Origin: Acanthosepion esculentum
Lineage: Eukaryota; Mollusca; Cephalopoda; Sepiida; Sepiidae
Length of the DNA stretch: 64,000 nt
Assembly: GCA_964036315.1 (NCBI GenBank)
Contig: OZ038485.1
Location: forward strand, 79,132,460 to 79,196,459
Direction: 5' to 3'
The translations under genes were made by a program, and so were the position numbers. Below the pieces are notes generated by a model. It was not told where the DNA came from and did not search any database. It worked only from the letters and a program-made list of their open reading frames with translations. Of the stretch, positions 14,185-24,849 are shown one piece after another. Each line of letters starts with the position of its first letter. The first letter of the stretch is position 1.

Positions 14185-16127
14185 TAACAGCATGGCCAGG
14201 CGTTGCCCGTGCCTGATTCAAAAATCGTAGGTTTAGGTAGTTTCCTCTTACTTTTCAACGAATATATGTAAACTGATTTGTAGTAGAAAAAGTAGTTACG
14301 CTCACCAAGCGTTTCATGTGACAAAACATACTGCCTCCGTTGAAATTTCTCTTTGCCGCAGAGGCCCTTTTAGAACGTCTGCTAAGGTTGCCTCGCCATG
14401 GTATTTTGGCACGCTTAGCAAAGATGCCGGTTCGGTCATCGCCACGGCACTCAGAAGAGTTCAAAGCAAAGGTTGAAGTAGACGCCAGCCCTTCTCCCCC
14501 AAGGAGGTGCACTCAATGGAATCCTGCCCCAGTTTCCCCTTAGCTGGTGAGGCTTTTTTAGAACGCCTGCTATTGTTGCCTATTGTTCGCCGTGTAGGAG
14601 CCATTTGAAGCGTTGTAGGAATGCTGTATGGAAAAAGATTCTCCTAGCTATGGGCCGTGCTTTCCGGCAGCACGAAAACGTCGCTGTAGGAAGAGGTTAC
14701 GCAACCAAAACCTTGAAGCGTTGAAGGTTAAAAAGTAGTGAAACACTGAGGTGTACTGGGCCGCGTAGTAAAGGCAGAAGAGAAGTAACTTGCGACAGCA
14801 GTTAACTGTCTAATAGGAAAAATGAAATACGAAAAGGTAGAAATAGGTATGGAACGCTAAGATGGACTGGGCTGCGCAGTAGAGGCAGCACGCGGAGATA
14901 AAATGGGTAATGCAAACGTTTAAGCAAATAGGTAACTTGCGGTGGCAGGAAGCTGTCAATTAATCCAAGTTAATGGCGATGAAATCAAGACGTGAGTGCG
15001 GATGCAGCCGCGCTGAAGGTATTTAAAGGGAGCGTGACTTGTCAATGATTGGTGTAGCCTGGACAATGGCCATGACTTAGACCAATGAATGAGCTCACGC
15101 AAAATGGAAGATGCTAGCGCGCATTCACTGCCTGCTGCGTATGCAGCTTGGCTCTAACGCAAGTGATGCCGGCGATGAGAATGCAAGGATCTGCAATGAA
15201 GCGTTTGCTCGTTTGGTTTGTGCGACAATGAAAAGCTGCTAACCGTTTGCCGGCATTAGCTTTGAAATGGATTGGGAGGAAGCCCTGCTGTTTTAGCGCT
15301 AAACTCCTCATCAGGTCTGGGATGCGGCCTGGGCTAGGGGAAAAGGATTTAAAGAATTGGAAAATGGACTGCTGAGGGCGGAACCATTTTCACTCAACAC
15401 GTATGCGTTTTTTTTTCAGTAAAGACGCGGATAAAGGAAGTGCTTATTTTGGTAATGATGCGACGATTAAAGCAAAAGTGTTGACAAAGTCGAATATGTC
15501 ATTTGCGGCTCAAAGTCAGACCTGGTAGTAGGGATAAAAAAGCCGAATTTCAATGTCCCTGCACCCATTCCAGAGTTTGAGGTCAAATGTTTTCTTCCAC
15601 TCCACTGCACGCACTGACCTGTTTCTTCCCGCGCATAGCGTGAACTTAAATTAATCTGAATTTAGGAAATACCCAACCGGAAAAACATTTTTAAGGGTTG
15701 AACGATTGTCGATTTTCACTCTGTTTCAGGGGCGCTCACAGTTGAAACTTCACATCGTGACTCCCAATGGCCTCCTCATAAATCCGGTCGGTTTTCGCTA
15801 AAAACCAACATGCGGTTCAGGCGCAATCTGGGCGTATCGGTTTTTGGGTTTTATCGATTTTTCTGTTTAGCGGTCCGTGGTCATGAAACTTCTGGACAAC
15901 ACTTCTAATGGTGTCAAATTTGGTTGAAATTCGATCATTCCTTCTGTAAGCAGATTTTTTCGATTATCGATCTTTTCGGAACCTGAGTCCGAACTAAAAA
16001 ATCGGGCTCCGTCATGTCTTTACGGCAGCCATTTGCAAACTTGTGGTGAAAACCGCATCAAAATCGGGTGAGAAATGCGGCCTGGGCGAGGTAACAACGC
16101 CCACGACAGACACACAGACAGACAACA

Positions 16128-16193
<66 letters not shown>

Positions 16194-19100
16194 TCCCTGT
16201 TAGCTGGATCACGTAATGAATATATGAATGGTAAAAATAAAAAAAAGAGAATTGAAAGATGCTTCAAAACAATATCGTCATGAATTCTTTCCTTTTTAAA
16301 TTTTGTCAGCCAACAAAATGGTTCCAGTGTACCTTCCAGCAAAAGCTGTAGATGTTGGATTGACGCGTGAACAAGGAGCCTTGATAATGTCCATATATGG
16401 TGGAGTTCTTGCGATTAGCCAATTTACTTTTGGAATGCTTGCTGACCTGCTTCACATCCCTACAAGCTACATTCTCATGACTTCCTTGCTTGTAACATCT
16501 GCCATTTCTGTAGCCTTTACGTTCTGCCATTCATTCACTTTATTCGCGCTGTGCATATCTCTGTTCGCCATTTGCAGGGGTGAGTATTTGAAAACATCTT
16601 CATTATTTGTATTAGGATATGCCTTTATTTTTGCGAAATAATTCTCTTATCAATCGTTTCTTCCTTATTAGAAAATTCCGGTGCTTTTCACTCTGAATTT
16701 CTTTGCATATAATTTCTGTTGCTCCTTCTTTTATGTGCTGTGTCCCTTCAGAACATGGCGATCATGGCTCTCCACAATACCATGTCCTTTGTATCTCTTA
16801 ATAATTTTACATTTTTGTTATATCTTCTAAGCCTTGGTCTGCACAAATTCTCTATGTTATGCGTTTTTCCCTGTCACACTTGTCTTCAATATGTGTCATG
16901 TGAGCATCAAATTTTCCATGCCCTCTTTCCTCATTATGTTCCCTAAAAATGTCAACTGTCTCTTTCGGATATTAAGTATAGTTATCCGTTTTGTATTTAT
17001 TTTCTCTAAAACGTCGTCGTTGCTCACATGTTCCATTCATGTATTCTCAGTATCCTTCTGTAGAACTACATTTCTATTGCTTCACGTCTTGTCTTCATAT
17101 GCACGATGACTGATATGACATGACGATACTGTACACTTTTCTTTGTGTCTAATCAATCATTTCTGTTTCTTAATTCTTTGCTTAGCTTTTGGAAGACATC
17201 TTTTGCTCTCCAAATGTGCCTTCAGATTTCAGTGTCGCACTTTCCGTTTCTGTTAAAACAATTCACAGATATTTATATTTTTGTACTGATTTTATTTTGC
17301 TATCTCCATTTTGTATATTCGTTCCCAAACATGCCTCATCCATTATCTCTCTGCTTCTCTATCTCTCATTACTTTTTAGATTCATTTCTGTTCTTTTACT
17401 TCTAATGATATGCGACAAACAGTAATACATAAGAGTAAGGCGGTTGAATGACTGAGCACCTAAACGCAGTTCAAATCATTCAATTAAAAAATTGATATCA
17501 ACGATATCTGGAAGCTTCGTAATGGAACAGAAACCTTGCAGAGACACAGATGAGACGTAAATAGGAAAGAATGCTCGTTCCCCATGGTAAGAGATTTTAA
17601 AGATAAAATCTGATTATGAGCCAACTGCAATTTGGTCTAAAGATTTTTGAAAAAAGAGTAAAGATGAATTATTCATCAATGCGAATTACTCCGAATGTAA
17701 ATAAAAAAATACCACTTATTCAAAATAACACCTGGAAAATTAAAATCATAACAAGTTAAAAAATAACAGAATTATGCATTTAAAATAAGTCCTGCCTTAA
17801 ATATTCTTATTTTAAAAGTTTGTTTTCGAACAGTTTTTATCCTTTCTTTGAGAGACAACATTTCGACATCATTACAATCCGACTTTTGTCAGTTTTCTCT
17901 CGCCTTTTGGAATTTCGCACGGAAATCTTTGAAACATCGCTGCTGCTTCAATTGGTTTTATGTCTCATCCTGTGTTATTTTAAAGAAATTTCCTACACGT
18001 GAGTCTTTAGTTCTTCTTTGCGATGTCTGTCTTCTCCCGCATTGAACTAATGTGTATACCTGCATCACGGATACAAGGAAACAAGTGTGTTAGCCATGTT
18101 TTTTATCAAATAAAATGGGAAATATTCATTGTATAATAGGAACGCTATCGTTTCTCAGATATTCATACACAACGTTTAAATTCGAGACATTTTGTACACT
18201 TTTCTTTTCAGTAGGATATCAGTACATGTTCAACAAACTCAAACTGTCATTACATAAATTGCAGATACAAACCAAGTTATATGATATCCAAATCCATGGT
18301 CTTCTCACTCCTGTTGGCGGTATCCCAGGGTAGTTGATATCCCCTATTTCCAGTTTCTTACCGCATTATATGATATAACGAAATAATTATTAATAGAAGC
18401 ACAGAGAATATAAGACAACACATATTACCGCAACAGATAAACTTTAATTTGTGAATTACGTTAATAAAACTCCATTTAATATTTTCCATTGGCATTTCCA
18501 ACGGTGTAAATATGGGAATTTCTAAATAAACATTTTCTCGTTAAGTTCTTATTGAATCGAATTGTTTTGTTCGTTTTGATTGTTTTAGTCTCAACATTTT
18601 GCTCCTTCTCTCCTCCGGTCTTTTTCTCTTGTCAATCGTATAAATCTGGGCATTTCGATCCTACCCTTTATTAAATCCATTCGCAAAGAATGTTCTTGCC
18701 CTTCTGTTAAACGAATGAGGGTTTCTTAAATTTATTCATATTAGTTCTTCTTAATAATGATTCTTCACTGTAGCAAATGACTGAACCACAAGCAAACTGG
18801 GATAAATTTCCAATATGAAGCTGAGTAAACGCAGGATTATCACGTATTTACATAAGAGATTATCTCCCACTTTGGGAAGCGAGATTCAAAGCATATCTTC
18901 CAATGGATTGAGTAAAGGATAGAAATCTGTTGAAAGTTACCGAATAAACCAGACAAGTCCAGATGGCCGGAAGTATATAGATTGATATATTGTGTATAAT
19001 AAACAGAAATAATCATTTTATCAAAATAATTCTTAATATCAGAAATTCAGACTGAAATATTTTATTTTGTAGGATTTTTATTTCCTCTTCGAATTGTGCT

Positions 19101-20955
19101 TGTGGCTTCCATCTTGGGAGTGGAAAACCTGGAAAAAGGATATTCTCCATTGTCTCTTTTGATTGGCGTGTCTTATATCATCTACACAAATATCACAGGT
19201 ATCTTATTTCATTAAATCATTCAAGACTTGATAATTAGAACAGAGTACGATGGCAGGCGTAATACCAAGTAGCGGTATTCGAGGTACCTCCACAGATTAT
19301 CGAGGAGAAGCTAGCCGCCTACCTATTGCAATATGGACAGGTACTTTGATCTGTCACAACTTGGCGATTTGACATTATGCATAATCGTGAAACCTTCTTC
19401 TCCGCCCCCTAAAGTTTCCTAATGCAAATAGTGTCCTCACAGTCCTCTGAACTGGATCGCGGGCGTAGCCGATATGTGGTATGGTTGACGAGACCAACAG
19501 CTCATAGAAAATCACAACCCACTAACCATCATTAAAAATGCTAAAATTAAAAAGCGTAAACAATTTTGTTCAGGGAAGGTTCCAGTTTTCGTTCACCCCT
19601 TCTTCTATAGGGCTTTAAAGCTTGCATATCCCTTGGACAGTGGCAGTCTCTCCAAAAATGGTTCTCTCAAGACTCATATAGGCCAAGGGTCAATGGGGAT
19701 GCTGTTGGTGTCTTTTCCTCGACCATATTCAACCCAGATTACCAACCTTAATCGGACTGATAATCGCTCGTTAGAGAGTTTGAATGACTGAGGCCTAAGG
19801 CCGGAGTCTTGCAGAGCGAGGCTCGCTCGATCGCGATCTTAACCGTCTCTGGGTGGATGTATTTTGTGTATAGCAGACCAGATTTTCAACTCGCGACCGT
19901 GAATACATTCTGTCTAAGACATTTATCCTATATTCAGCATGTTTTGATGGATGATCGAGAGGTATTTCCTGACTTATGGGTTTGTCTGTGTATATTGTCT
20001 TCGCAGATTCGGTGGGTAGCCTTTGTATGCTGGATATTACCATAAAGGATAAGGCACTTCGTCTCACTAGAGTTCATGCGCTCAATAACCATGCGGAAAT
20101 CGAAACTTTGATGACATCTTGTTGGATAGTTTTAACGGGGGATTGGAATGTCGGACTTTACCCCGACTTCATTGACTTTCTCTTATTCTGTATAAAGAGT
20201 GATATCATTTCCCAGTAACCAGTTTCGTATCAAAAAGACAATGACTATTGGTTGTATTTATACACTGTGTAGTACAATGTCTCTTATTAAAGATACTAGC
20301 CTTTTATTCAAATGATTAGGGGTTAGAAAAATAGTGCTGTAAAAAGGCGCTTAAAATAAAGAACGATTTTAAAAAGAGAAAAAAGTTCGTTTATATCTGA
20401 GAAAACAAACATAGACAACAGATTTCTGATACTTGGATTCCAAGACTACACTGTTGGTTCATAATTTGCATTCCTTCCGCCAAGTCTTGGAAAATTGAAA
20501 TGGTAAGTTTGGTCGTAATCAAGTATTAAATCACGACAAGCATTATATTGATGTTGATATTTAGATTTCAAGTAACATACTTCATTCCTTGATTTGTTAA
20601 TTGGAGAGACATTATTCTCAAGACTACACTGAATGTTTCGCCATTGGTTTTAATTCTGCCACGTCTTGAAAACGAATTCGGACGGGTCTCGCAAGTAAAA
20701 TATTTTCAAAAAGAAAATGGCGGTGTAGGAATATAGAAAGTGCTTATCTCTGTTTGGCTTAGATAAGTCACATGTTCACATGAAGGCCACTTTATGACGT
20801 CACTCCATACAGTGACCCAAAGCGGCAGTCGTTTTTTCAGTTCGTGAACAAAAACGAAATGAGAAAGTTGCTTTGCCTCAGCCTGAACGGAATACCCGGA
20901 AGGAAAAAAAAAGTCAAACATCCTTTGTTCCCAAAGAGATTTATACTACGACATA

Positions 20956-21035
<80 letters not shown>

Positions 21036-23175
21036 GTGTGTGTGTGTGTCTGTGTGTATATACATCTTTGAGAATAAAGCATGTTTGACATTCTTTCTCC
21101 TGACAGCCATTCCGTTCCGTCCTGTCCGTGAGCTACGGAATATATCTATCCCGAGAAATAACAATGCCCATAACGAGCGAAACATAAATGAGAGAATAAA
21201 TCTTTATTCACTAGCTCTCCTCTCGTTACAGACGCTTTACGAGTCGTATTTTTAACACAGATAGATATCGGCGTCGGATAGACTTTCTTGAGAATCTCTT
21301 TTAACATACACAAATTTGAACTGACACTCAGTCTATAAAAAGTTCTTAAAGCGACGACAGAGAGAAGTGCGGCTGCGGTAGCGAACATGAAACACTTGGT
21401 GGTGGATTGTTTGACGTACGCTACTGTTGTATGAAGAAAATGAATTAAGGAACTTTATTAAAAGCGACAAAAAATGGCTACAAAAAGATATGTTTGGCCA
21501 AAGCAAAAATCTCTAATATAACATTTTACTCTACCTTTGCCTATTCATGTCAACCATCCACCAACTAAAGCGATGAGCCTTAATGTATTATAGGCAGAAA
21601 TTTATATCTAATATATAATTCTGATAGATATCTCATTAATACGACTTTTTCTTTTTAAATCTTGCACCTTGTAAGTCCATGCATCGAATATTGCTGCCAC
21701 GTCTAATCTGGAGCGTCTGTTTTACATCTAGAGATTCTTGACAAAATTCCCAGAAGTTGGCAACTCGGTTTCAGTCGCTTGGCCCCTTCGCTCTAACATT
21801 AGCTCTCCTGTGTCTTTCTGCAAATATTTTCAAGGTAATTGTTCTGATTAACTTCCTCCTATCGTGCCTAGAATCGTTCTGTTTGGATATGATATTCTGT
21901 CATACTAATGTGACGTAGTGCTAAATTATTAAGTGTTTCCTATTCGATTGTTATGAAGCAGGACTTACATATCATTGCGTCTAAATTAATAAACATCTAT
22001 TTAATACGGTCTTTTTCTTATAAATATTGCACATTGTAAGTCCGTGCATCAAATATTGCTCTCTGGTCTGGTCTGGTCAGTTGCGTCTGTTTTATATCTA
22101 GATATTCTCGACATAATTCAAAGAACTTGGCAAATCGGTCTCAGTCACTAGGCCCCCGCTGTAACGTACCCTCTCCTTGCCTTTTCTGTAAATATTTTCA
22201 CGGTAATCGATCCAAAGCATTCTTTGGTGTTACCTATATGACACGAATTTAAGCTCAGTACTAATTTGGCAGCGAGGTCTTATAAACCCACTTGTTTATG
22301 CCGTAAGTTATATCGATGGAGAAAATGACTGTTGGTCAGGCGGTAAAGGAGCAGAGTACTTTCCTTGAGTTGTTGAAATGCTGGCTTAACAAAAGCTTGT
22401 TATTTTCAATACTAACCATTTATAGCTACAGTGGTCTTGTGACAGAGTTACCATGTGATCCCTGATTTTGTATAAAAGGGGAGGAAATCTATCTCTTTTT
22501 TATTATTAAATTTACCTTCCATATTATCAGACGGTTATACATTTCGCAACTTAAGGTAAGTGCTATTGCTTATTTTTCCTCGAGCTGACCAGTCTCTGTT
22601 CGTTTTGGAGATCGGGAGCATTTCCTCAGCATATCCTAATAGTTTACTCTCCCGAAAAATATCTTTCAGTTTTCTACATGCCCGTCAACTAAAATTTTCA
22701 AAAGTTTAAATGCGATATCACTATTTATAGTCTATATCCTTGAACCATGTTTTTTTTAACTGTTTTTGTTTCTTTCACTCTCAGTAACTCCCTGCATCCT
22801 ACTGTTTTTATTGTTGTTTTTGCATTGATTGGTATAAAATGATTAAAAGAATACGACATTTTTTATATAAAATAAGGAACACATATTTTCATAAATAAAT
22901 CTGGAATATACGATAATCTTTAATTGTTTATGAAACAGAATTAAATACTTTTTTATATGATTAAAACCTTTTACATGAAATATTGGAAAAGTGTAGTTGC
23001 TGTATTTCCTAAATAATTTTGTTCTCATAACATTTTTCCTTTTTCAGGTTCTCTGCTTGACGTAACTCAGTCTTTTGACGTTGTCTTTTACTTCATTGCC
23101 AGTTCCATATTCATGGCCTGCATAATGTCATGTGGTATTGTCTACATGCAACGCAAAAAGAAATTCTCCGAATAA
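4734..23175 (+). CDS. Monocarboxylate transporter-like protein (SLC16/MCT family), 8 exons
   Basis: Predicted 12-pass plasma-membrane carrier of the major facilitator superfamily, 494 residues. Exons: 4734-5001, 5093-5239, 6736-7011, 8262-8356, 12240-12414, 16310-16579, 19073-19198, 23048-23175. All introns are GT-AG, with phases 1,1,1,0,1,1,1, and the reading frame stays open to TAA at 23173. Residues 31-37 are PDGGWGW, the MCT signature entering helix 1. Exon 3 carries KKKRALAVGIAQAGIGSGTF (helices 4-5) and ends in a lysine-rich run starting the 6-7 cytoplasmic loop. Exon 8 supplies helix 12 and a basic tail. From memory of human MCT1, the positions of Lys38, Asp302 and Arg306 are Ser55, Leu354 and Gln358 here, so proton-lactate coupling of the MCT1 kind is doubtful. 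It is closer to the orphan MCTs; the substrate is unknown. Confidence 0.92.
5240..6735. other. Intron 2 of the MCT gene
   Basis: About 1.5 kb of AT-rich intron. Its first third, to about 5640, aligns with unit 2 intron 2. The rest is not shared. I see no gene in it. Confidence 0.6.
7418..7496 (-). repeat. tRNA-derived SINE segment (part of 5S/tRNA composite)
   Basis: Reading the minus strand, a box-A-like TGGTGTAACGG lies about 40 nt before a box-B-like GAGTTTCAATTTC, followed by GTTCGTTATATTCAC. The same 3' end occurs in the tRNA-like element at 57565-57631, so they are one SINE family. It directly follows the 5S-like block on the minus strand and lies in MCT intron 3. Confidence 0.65.
7498..7612 (-). 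repeat. 5S rRNA-derived sequence in MCT intron 3
   Basis: On the minus strand these ~115 nt align end to end with animal 5S rRNA: start GCTTACAGCCACATCA, box A region GAAGTTAAGCAAC, intermediate GATGACC and box C GGGAATACCGGGTG. It has many substitutions, so it is not a functional rRNA gene. A 10-bp direct repeat CCATGGTAAC flanks it (7493-7502 and 7616-7625), which resembles a target-site duplication. It sits head-to-tail with a tRNA-like segment. A homologous copy lies at 51936-52050. Confidence 0.75.
8733..9553. repeat. Diverged ~76-bp minisatellite, left part
   Basis: A GTAAATACCTA-like motif recurs at about 8733, 8851, 8977, 9058, 9137, 9212, 9287, 9363, 9435 and 9511. The last seven spacings are 72-81 bp. 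Each unit also carries a GGCCGTATTAAA-like motif and a TTATCATGGAGA-like motif. The array lies in MCT intron 4 and is shared with unit 2 (53110-53745). Confidence 0.8.
9556..10756 (+). mobile_element. mariner-family transposon, defective
   Basis: About 1.2-kb Tc1/mariner-superfamily element inserted inside the minisatellite in MCT intron 4. Ends at 9556-9578 and 10734-10756 form imperfect inverted repeats (GGACCTTGAGTAAATTCTCG against GGACTTTGAATAAGTTCTCG). The transposase region starts at ATG 9724 and ends at 10683. Recognisable parts are the N-terminal helix-turn-helix region (LRGILMHYF), the LGVDHTTVSKRLKAL segment, and the C-terminal RRGIQMLPESWEKVV. Frameshifts and stops, for example the TGA at 10055, separate the pieces, and the catalytic aspartates are not all readable. 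An AATAAA lies at about 10707. Unit 2 does not carry it at the matching place. Confidence 0.85.
10760..11050. repeat. 76-bp minisatellite, right part beyond the mariner
   Basis: GTAAATATCTAACGCC-type units resume at about 10790, 10822, 10887 and 10960. The mariner therefore interrupted an existing array. Confidence 0.7.
11259..11365. repeat. (AT)n and (GATA)n/(GA)n microsatellite
   Basis: AT tract 11259-11321, then GATA repeats and GA-rich sequence. It lies where unit 2 keeps the C-terminal half of a DDE transposase, so this tract may mark a deletion in unit 1. Confidence 0.95.
11385..11475 (+). pseudogene. Short non-LTR reverse transcriptase C-terminal fragment
   Basis: The + strand contains a short stretch resembling the SPCIEYYC...LDKIPK region seen in better preserved Jockey/CR1-type fragments at 21.66, 22.02 and 43.6 kb in this window. 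It is very short, so the assignment rests on that internal comparison. Confidence 0.4.
11465..11888 (-). pseudogene. DDE (Tc1/mariner-group, DUF4817-type) transposase N-terminal remnant
   Basis: Minus-strand frame 11613-11888 begins MTDSTSYSLEERLLGSIWRR and continues through an HTH region (EFTTRFGILAPPKALQRLEH) and a GRPSTRK linker. This is the usual N-terminus of eukaryotic IS630-like transposases. Downstream sequence to about 11500 (a KPAFVNELS-like stretch) is frame-shifted. The catalytic domain is missing here but survives in unit 2 (53745-54690). Confidence 0.7.
12415..14122. other. Intron 5 of the MCT gene, proximal part
   Basis: AT-rich intron collinear with 55181-56300 up to about 13450. 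At 13110-13345 the minus strand holds a decayed C-x2-C...GL-type zinc-finger-like segment, clearer in unit 2 at 55931-56167. From 13450 to 14122 I see no gene. Confidence 0.5.
14123..16192. mobile_element. ~2-kb unclassified insertion bounded by (AT)n tracts
   Basis: AT tracts at 14123-14182 and 16130-16192 bracket about 1.95 kb that is clearly more GC-rich than the intron around it. The left end reads CAGGCGTTGCCCGTGCC and the right end has tandem CAGACAGACA just before the AT tract, features common at ends of interspersed repeats. Inside, a CTGGGCCGCGTAGTAAAGGCAG-like block at about 14756 recurs at about 14867, and a GTAACTTGCG block at 14785 recurs at 14931. No transposase or reverse transcriptase was recognised. 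It lies in MCT intron 5. Confidence 0.55.
16580..19072. other. Intron 6 of the MCT gene
   Basis: About 2.5 kb. A block at about 17205-17320 reappears at about 25620-25730 just upstream of the degenerate exon 6. The pyrimidine-rich part 16680-17410 looks like an old antisense repeat. Otherwise I see no gene. Confidence 0.45.
19780..20217 (+). pseudogene. Non-LTR retrotransposon endonuclease-domain fragment
   Basis: In MCT intron 7. The + strand frame 19976-20218 reads through TIKDKALRLTRVHALNNHAE and then GDWNVGLYPDF. This matches the APE-type endonuclease of LINEs, where a GDFN/GDWN motif carries catalytic residues. The frame around 19860-19975 appears to hold a more N-terminal part, shifted. 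No reverse transcriptase follows. The sequence from 19240 to 19780 may belong to the same element but was not recognisable. Confidence 0.55.
20430..20680. repeat. Two diverged copies of a ~70-bp sequence
   Basis: A block with CAAGACTACACTG and CCAAGTCTTGGAAAA at about 20440-20500 recurs as CAAGACTACACTG and CACGTCTTGAAAAC at about 20618-20675. The function is unknown. Confidence 0.5.
20876..21112. repeat. Inverted repeat around an (AT)n/(GT)n tract
   Basis: The left arm at about 20887-20940 contains GGAATACCC and AAAGTCAAACATCCTTTGTT. The right arm at about 21064-21110 contains the reverse-complement pattern AAAGCATGTTTGACATTC and CCATTCCGTT. The arms flank a ~75-bp AT tract (20961-21033). 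This may be a small foldback or MITE-like insertion in MCT intron 7. Confidence 0.5.
21640..22230 (+). repeat. Tandemly duplicated (~361 bp) non-LTR RT C-terminal fragment
   Basis: Two copies of the same fragment start at about 21661 and 22022. Each contains the coding trace SPCIEYC...LEILDKIP..., which corresponds to the region after the polymerase core in Jockey/CR1-type reverse transcriptases, also seen at 43.6 kb. Both have stops. Flanking sequence (TTAATACGACTTTTTC against TTAATACGGTCTTTTTC) is also duplicated, so the duplication came after insertion. Confidence 0.55.
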
Positions 23176-23271
23176 CAACAGAAGGATAATTAAAAGAAAA
23201 GAAAAATGTCCGAGTGTCAATTATATATTCCTAGTTTATTTGCTAGCTTGCTATAAATTTTACTCAGGTTT

Positions 23272-23356
23272 CACCCTTGACATAATTCATTGCTAATTCA
23301 CCCTTGACATAATTCATTGCTAATTTCACCCTTGACATAATTCCTTGCTAATTCAT
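23272..23356. repeat. Three tandem copies of a ~28-bp repeat just 3' of the MCT gene
   Basis: TTCACCCTTGACATAATTCA followed by TTGCTAA occurs three times in a row, about 100 bp downstream of the MCT stop codon, probably within or near the 3' UTR. No strong AATAAA is visible close by; an ATTAAA lies at 23189. Confidence 0.8.
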
Positions 23357-24066
23357 TTACGCTAAGAACTTCTTCCTCGAATTACTTTATTTCTGCAGTG
23401 ATATTCGCTACTTCATAACTTTCGTATATGAATGAAGCTAATCGAATCCACTTTTCCTGATTGTGAAGATGCGACCAAAACATCCGAACGCTGAAATGAT
23501 AAGTAGATAAATATCTCATATAGATTATTATAATTGTGTTATATCTGTTCCTGGCGCGATTAGAATTAACTAAAGAAGAGTGTCTTTACTTTGGTGGTGG
23601 GTTGTTATTTTCTAACGTTTTATAAAGTTTCGTACAGTTGGGTAGGAAGGTTTTGTGTCTCTTCGCATTTTATCAGTCGTAGTCTCATCTATTTTTAGTG
23701 TTTGCTTACGGAATCTAAAATTTGTATCTAATCTTATTTCAGTTGCGATAGTTCCTGTTAAAATAACGCATTAAGAATGGCTGCAAGGAAAAGGAAAGCA
23801 AAATCAGAATGGGAAGCAGGTGGGAGTTTTTTCACGAAGTGTGGAGTGTAAAACATGGTGTCATTGTGTGAAACAAAAAATAGCTTTGTGCCCTATATGC
23901 ATGTAAATTGTTCACGCCTATATAATATTAGGCGATGTTTTGAAAGCAATCATCAAAATGTAAGCTCAATAAAAGATGAAGAAAGGACTTAAACTTGGAG
24001 AGAAGTAAAACAAAAGGGACGACAGAAATAGTTTCAAAAGTAAGTTTCAAGCAAAGAAAAAACAAA

Positions 24067-24677
24067 CAAACAATATTTCTGTATAGTATTTACATTATTC
24101 GGACTATTGTCCTCATCTTTGTCGCCATATTTGTCACAACGTTTCGGCCGTTGTACGCTCCGGCCTTCTTCAGGTGGTTGGAATTTCGAACCGAACCCTT
24201 TATTTCGATCACTGGGGTAGACTGTTCTAGTTCCACGAGCCATGTTTGATGGATGTCAGTTATCAGTTATCTCCTGCTAATTTTTCCCTCTGAAAGTTCT
24301 CCACTGCCTGAACCGGGTATTGAACTCACACTCTTTGGGTCTGTTACTGGATCTAACCAACGCCTTTATCCACCGTACCATGTGTCCTCAATACCCGGTT
24401 CAGGCAGTGGAGAACTTTCAGAGGGAAAAATTAGCAGGAGATAACTGATAACTGACATCCATCAAACATGGCTCGTGGAACTAGAACAGTCTACCCCAGT
24501 GATCGAAATAAAGGGTTCGGTTCGAAATTCCAACCACCTGAAGAAGGCCGGAGCGTACAACGGCCGAAACGTTGTGACAAATATGGCGACAAAGATGAGG
24601 ACAATAGTCCGAATAATGTAAATACTGTACATAATACCTCATCTCAGAAATATAGACAGACTCCAAACAATATTTCT
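24067..24677. mobile_element. Head-to-head tRNA-derived SINE forming a near-perfect 243-bp foldback
   Basis: Arms 24081-24323 and 24388-24630 are exact reverse complements apart from one mismatch (24084). The 64-nt loop, 24324-24387, read on the minus strand, is a tRNA-like head with box A TGGTACGGTGGATAAAGG, and box B GAGTTCAATACC spans the loop/arm junction. The minus strand thus holds a full SINE (24387 down to 24081), and the + strand holds a copy truncated inside box B. A 14-bp direct repeat CAAACAATATTTCT flanks the structure (24067-24080 and 24664-24677), with 33 extra bases on the right. The open frames inside are a by-product. Confidence 0.88.
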
Positions 24678-24849
24678 ACAGCAATTTTTCAATCGCCCTC
24701 TGTCATTGTTAAGCAGTGCAAGTCACTCTTTAGTGCTAGTTATTCTTTTTATCTGTTTTTAATCATTTCACTGCAAGCAAAGCGAGACGAGTACGAAGGG
24801 GATTACAGGAAGTGAAAGCGATAACTGAGAATAGGATTGAGGTAAGGAC

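Noticed and set aside
24253..24815. 115-codon ORF (MARGTRTVYPSD...) and its mirror on the other strand
   Set aside because: Both are read from the arms of the SINE foldback; no independent coding evidence.
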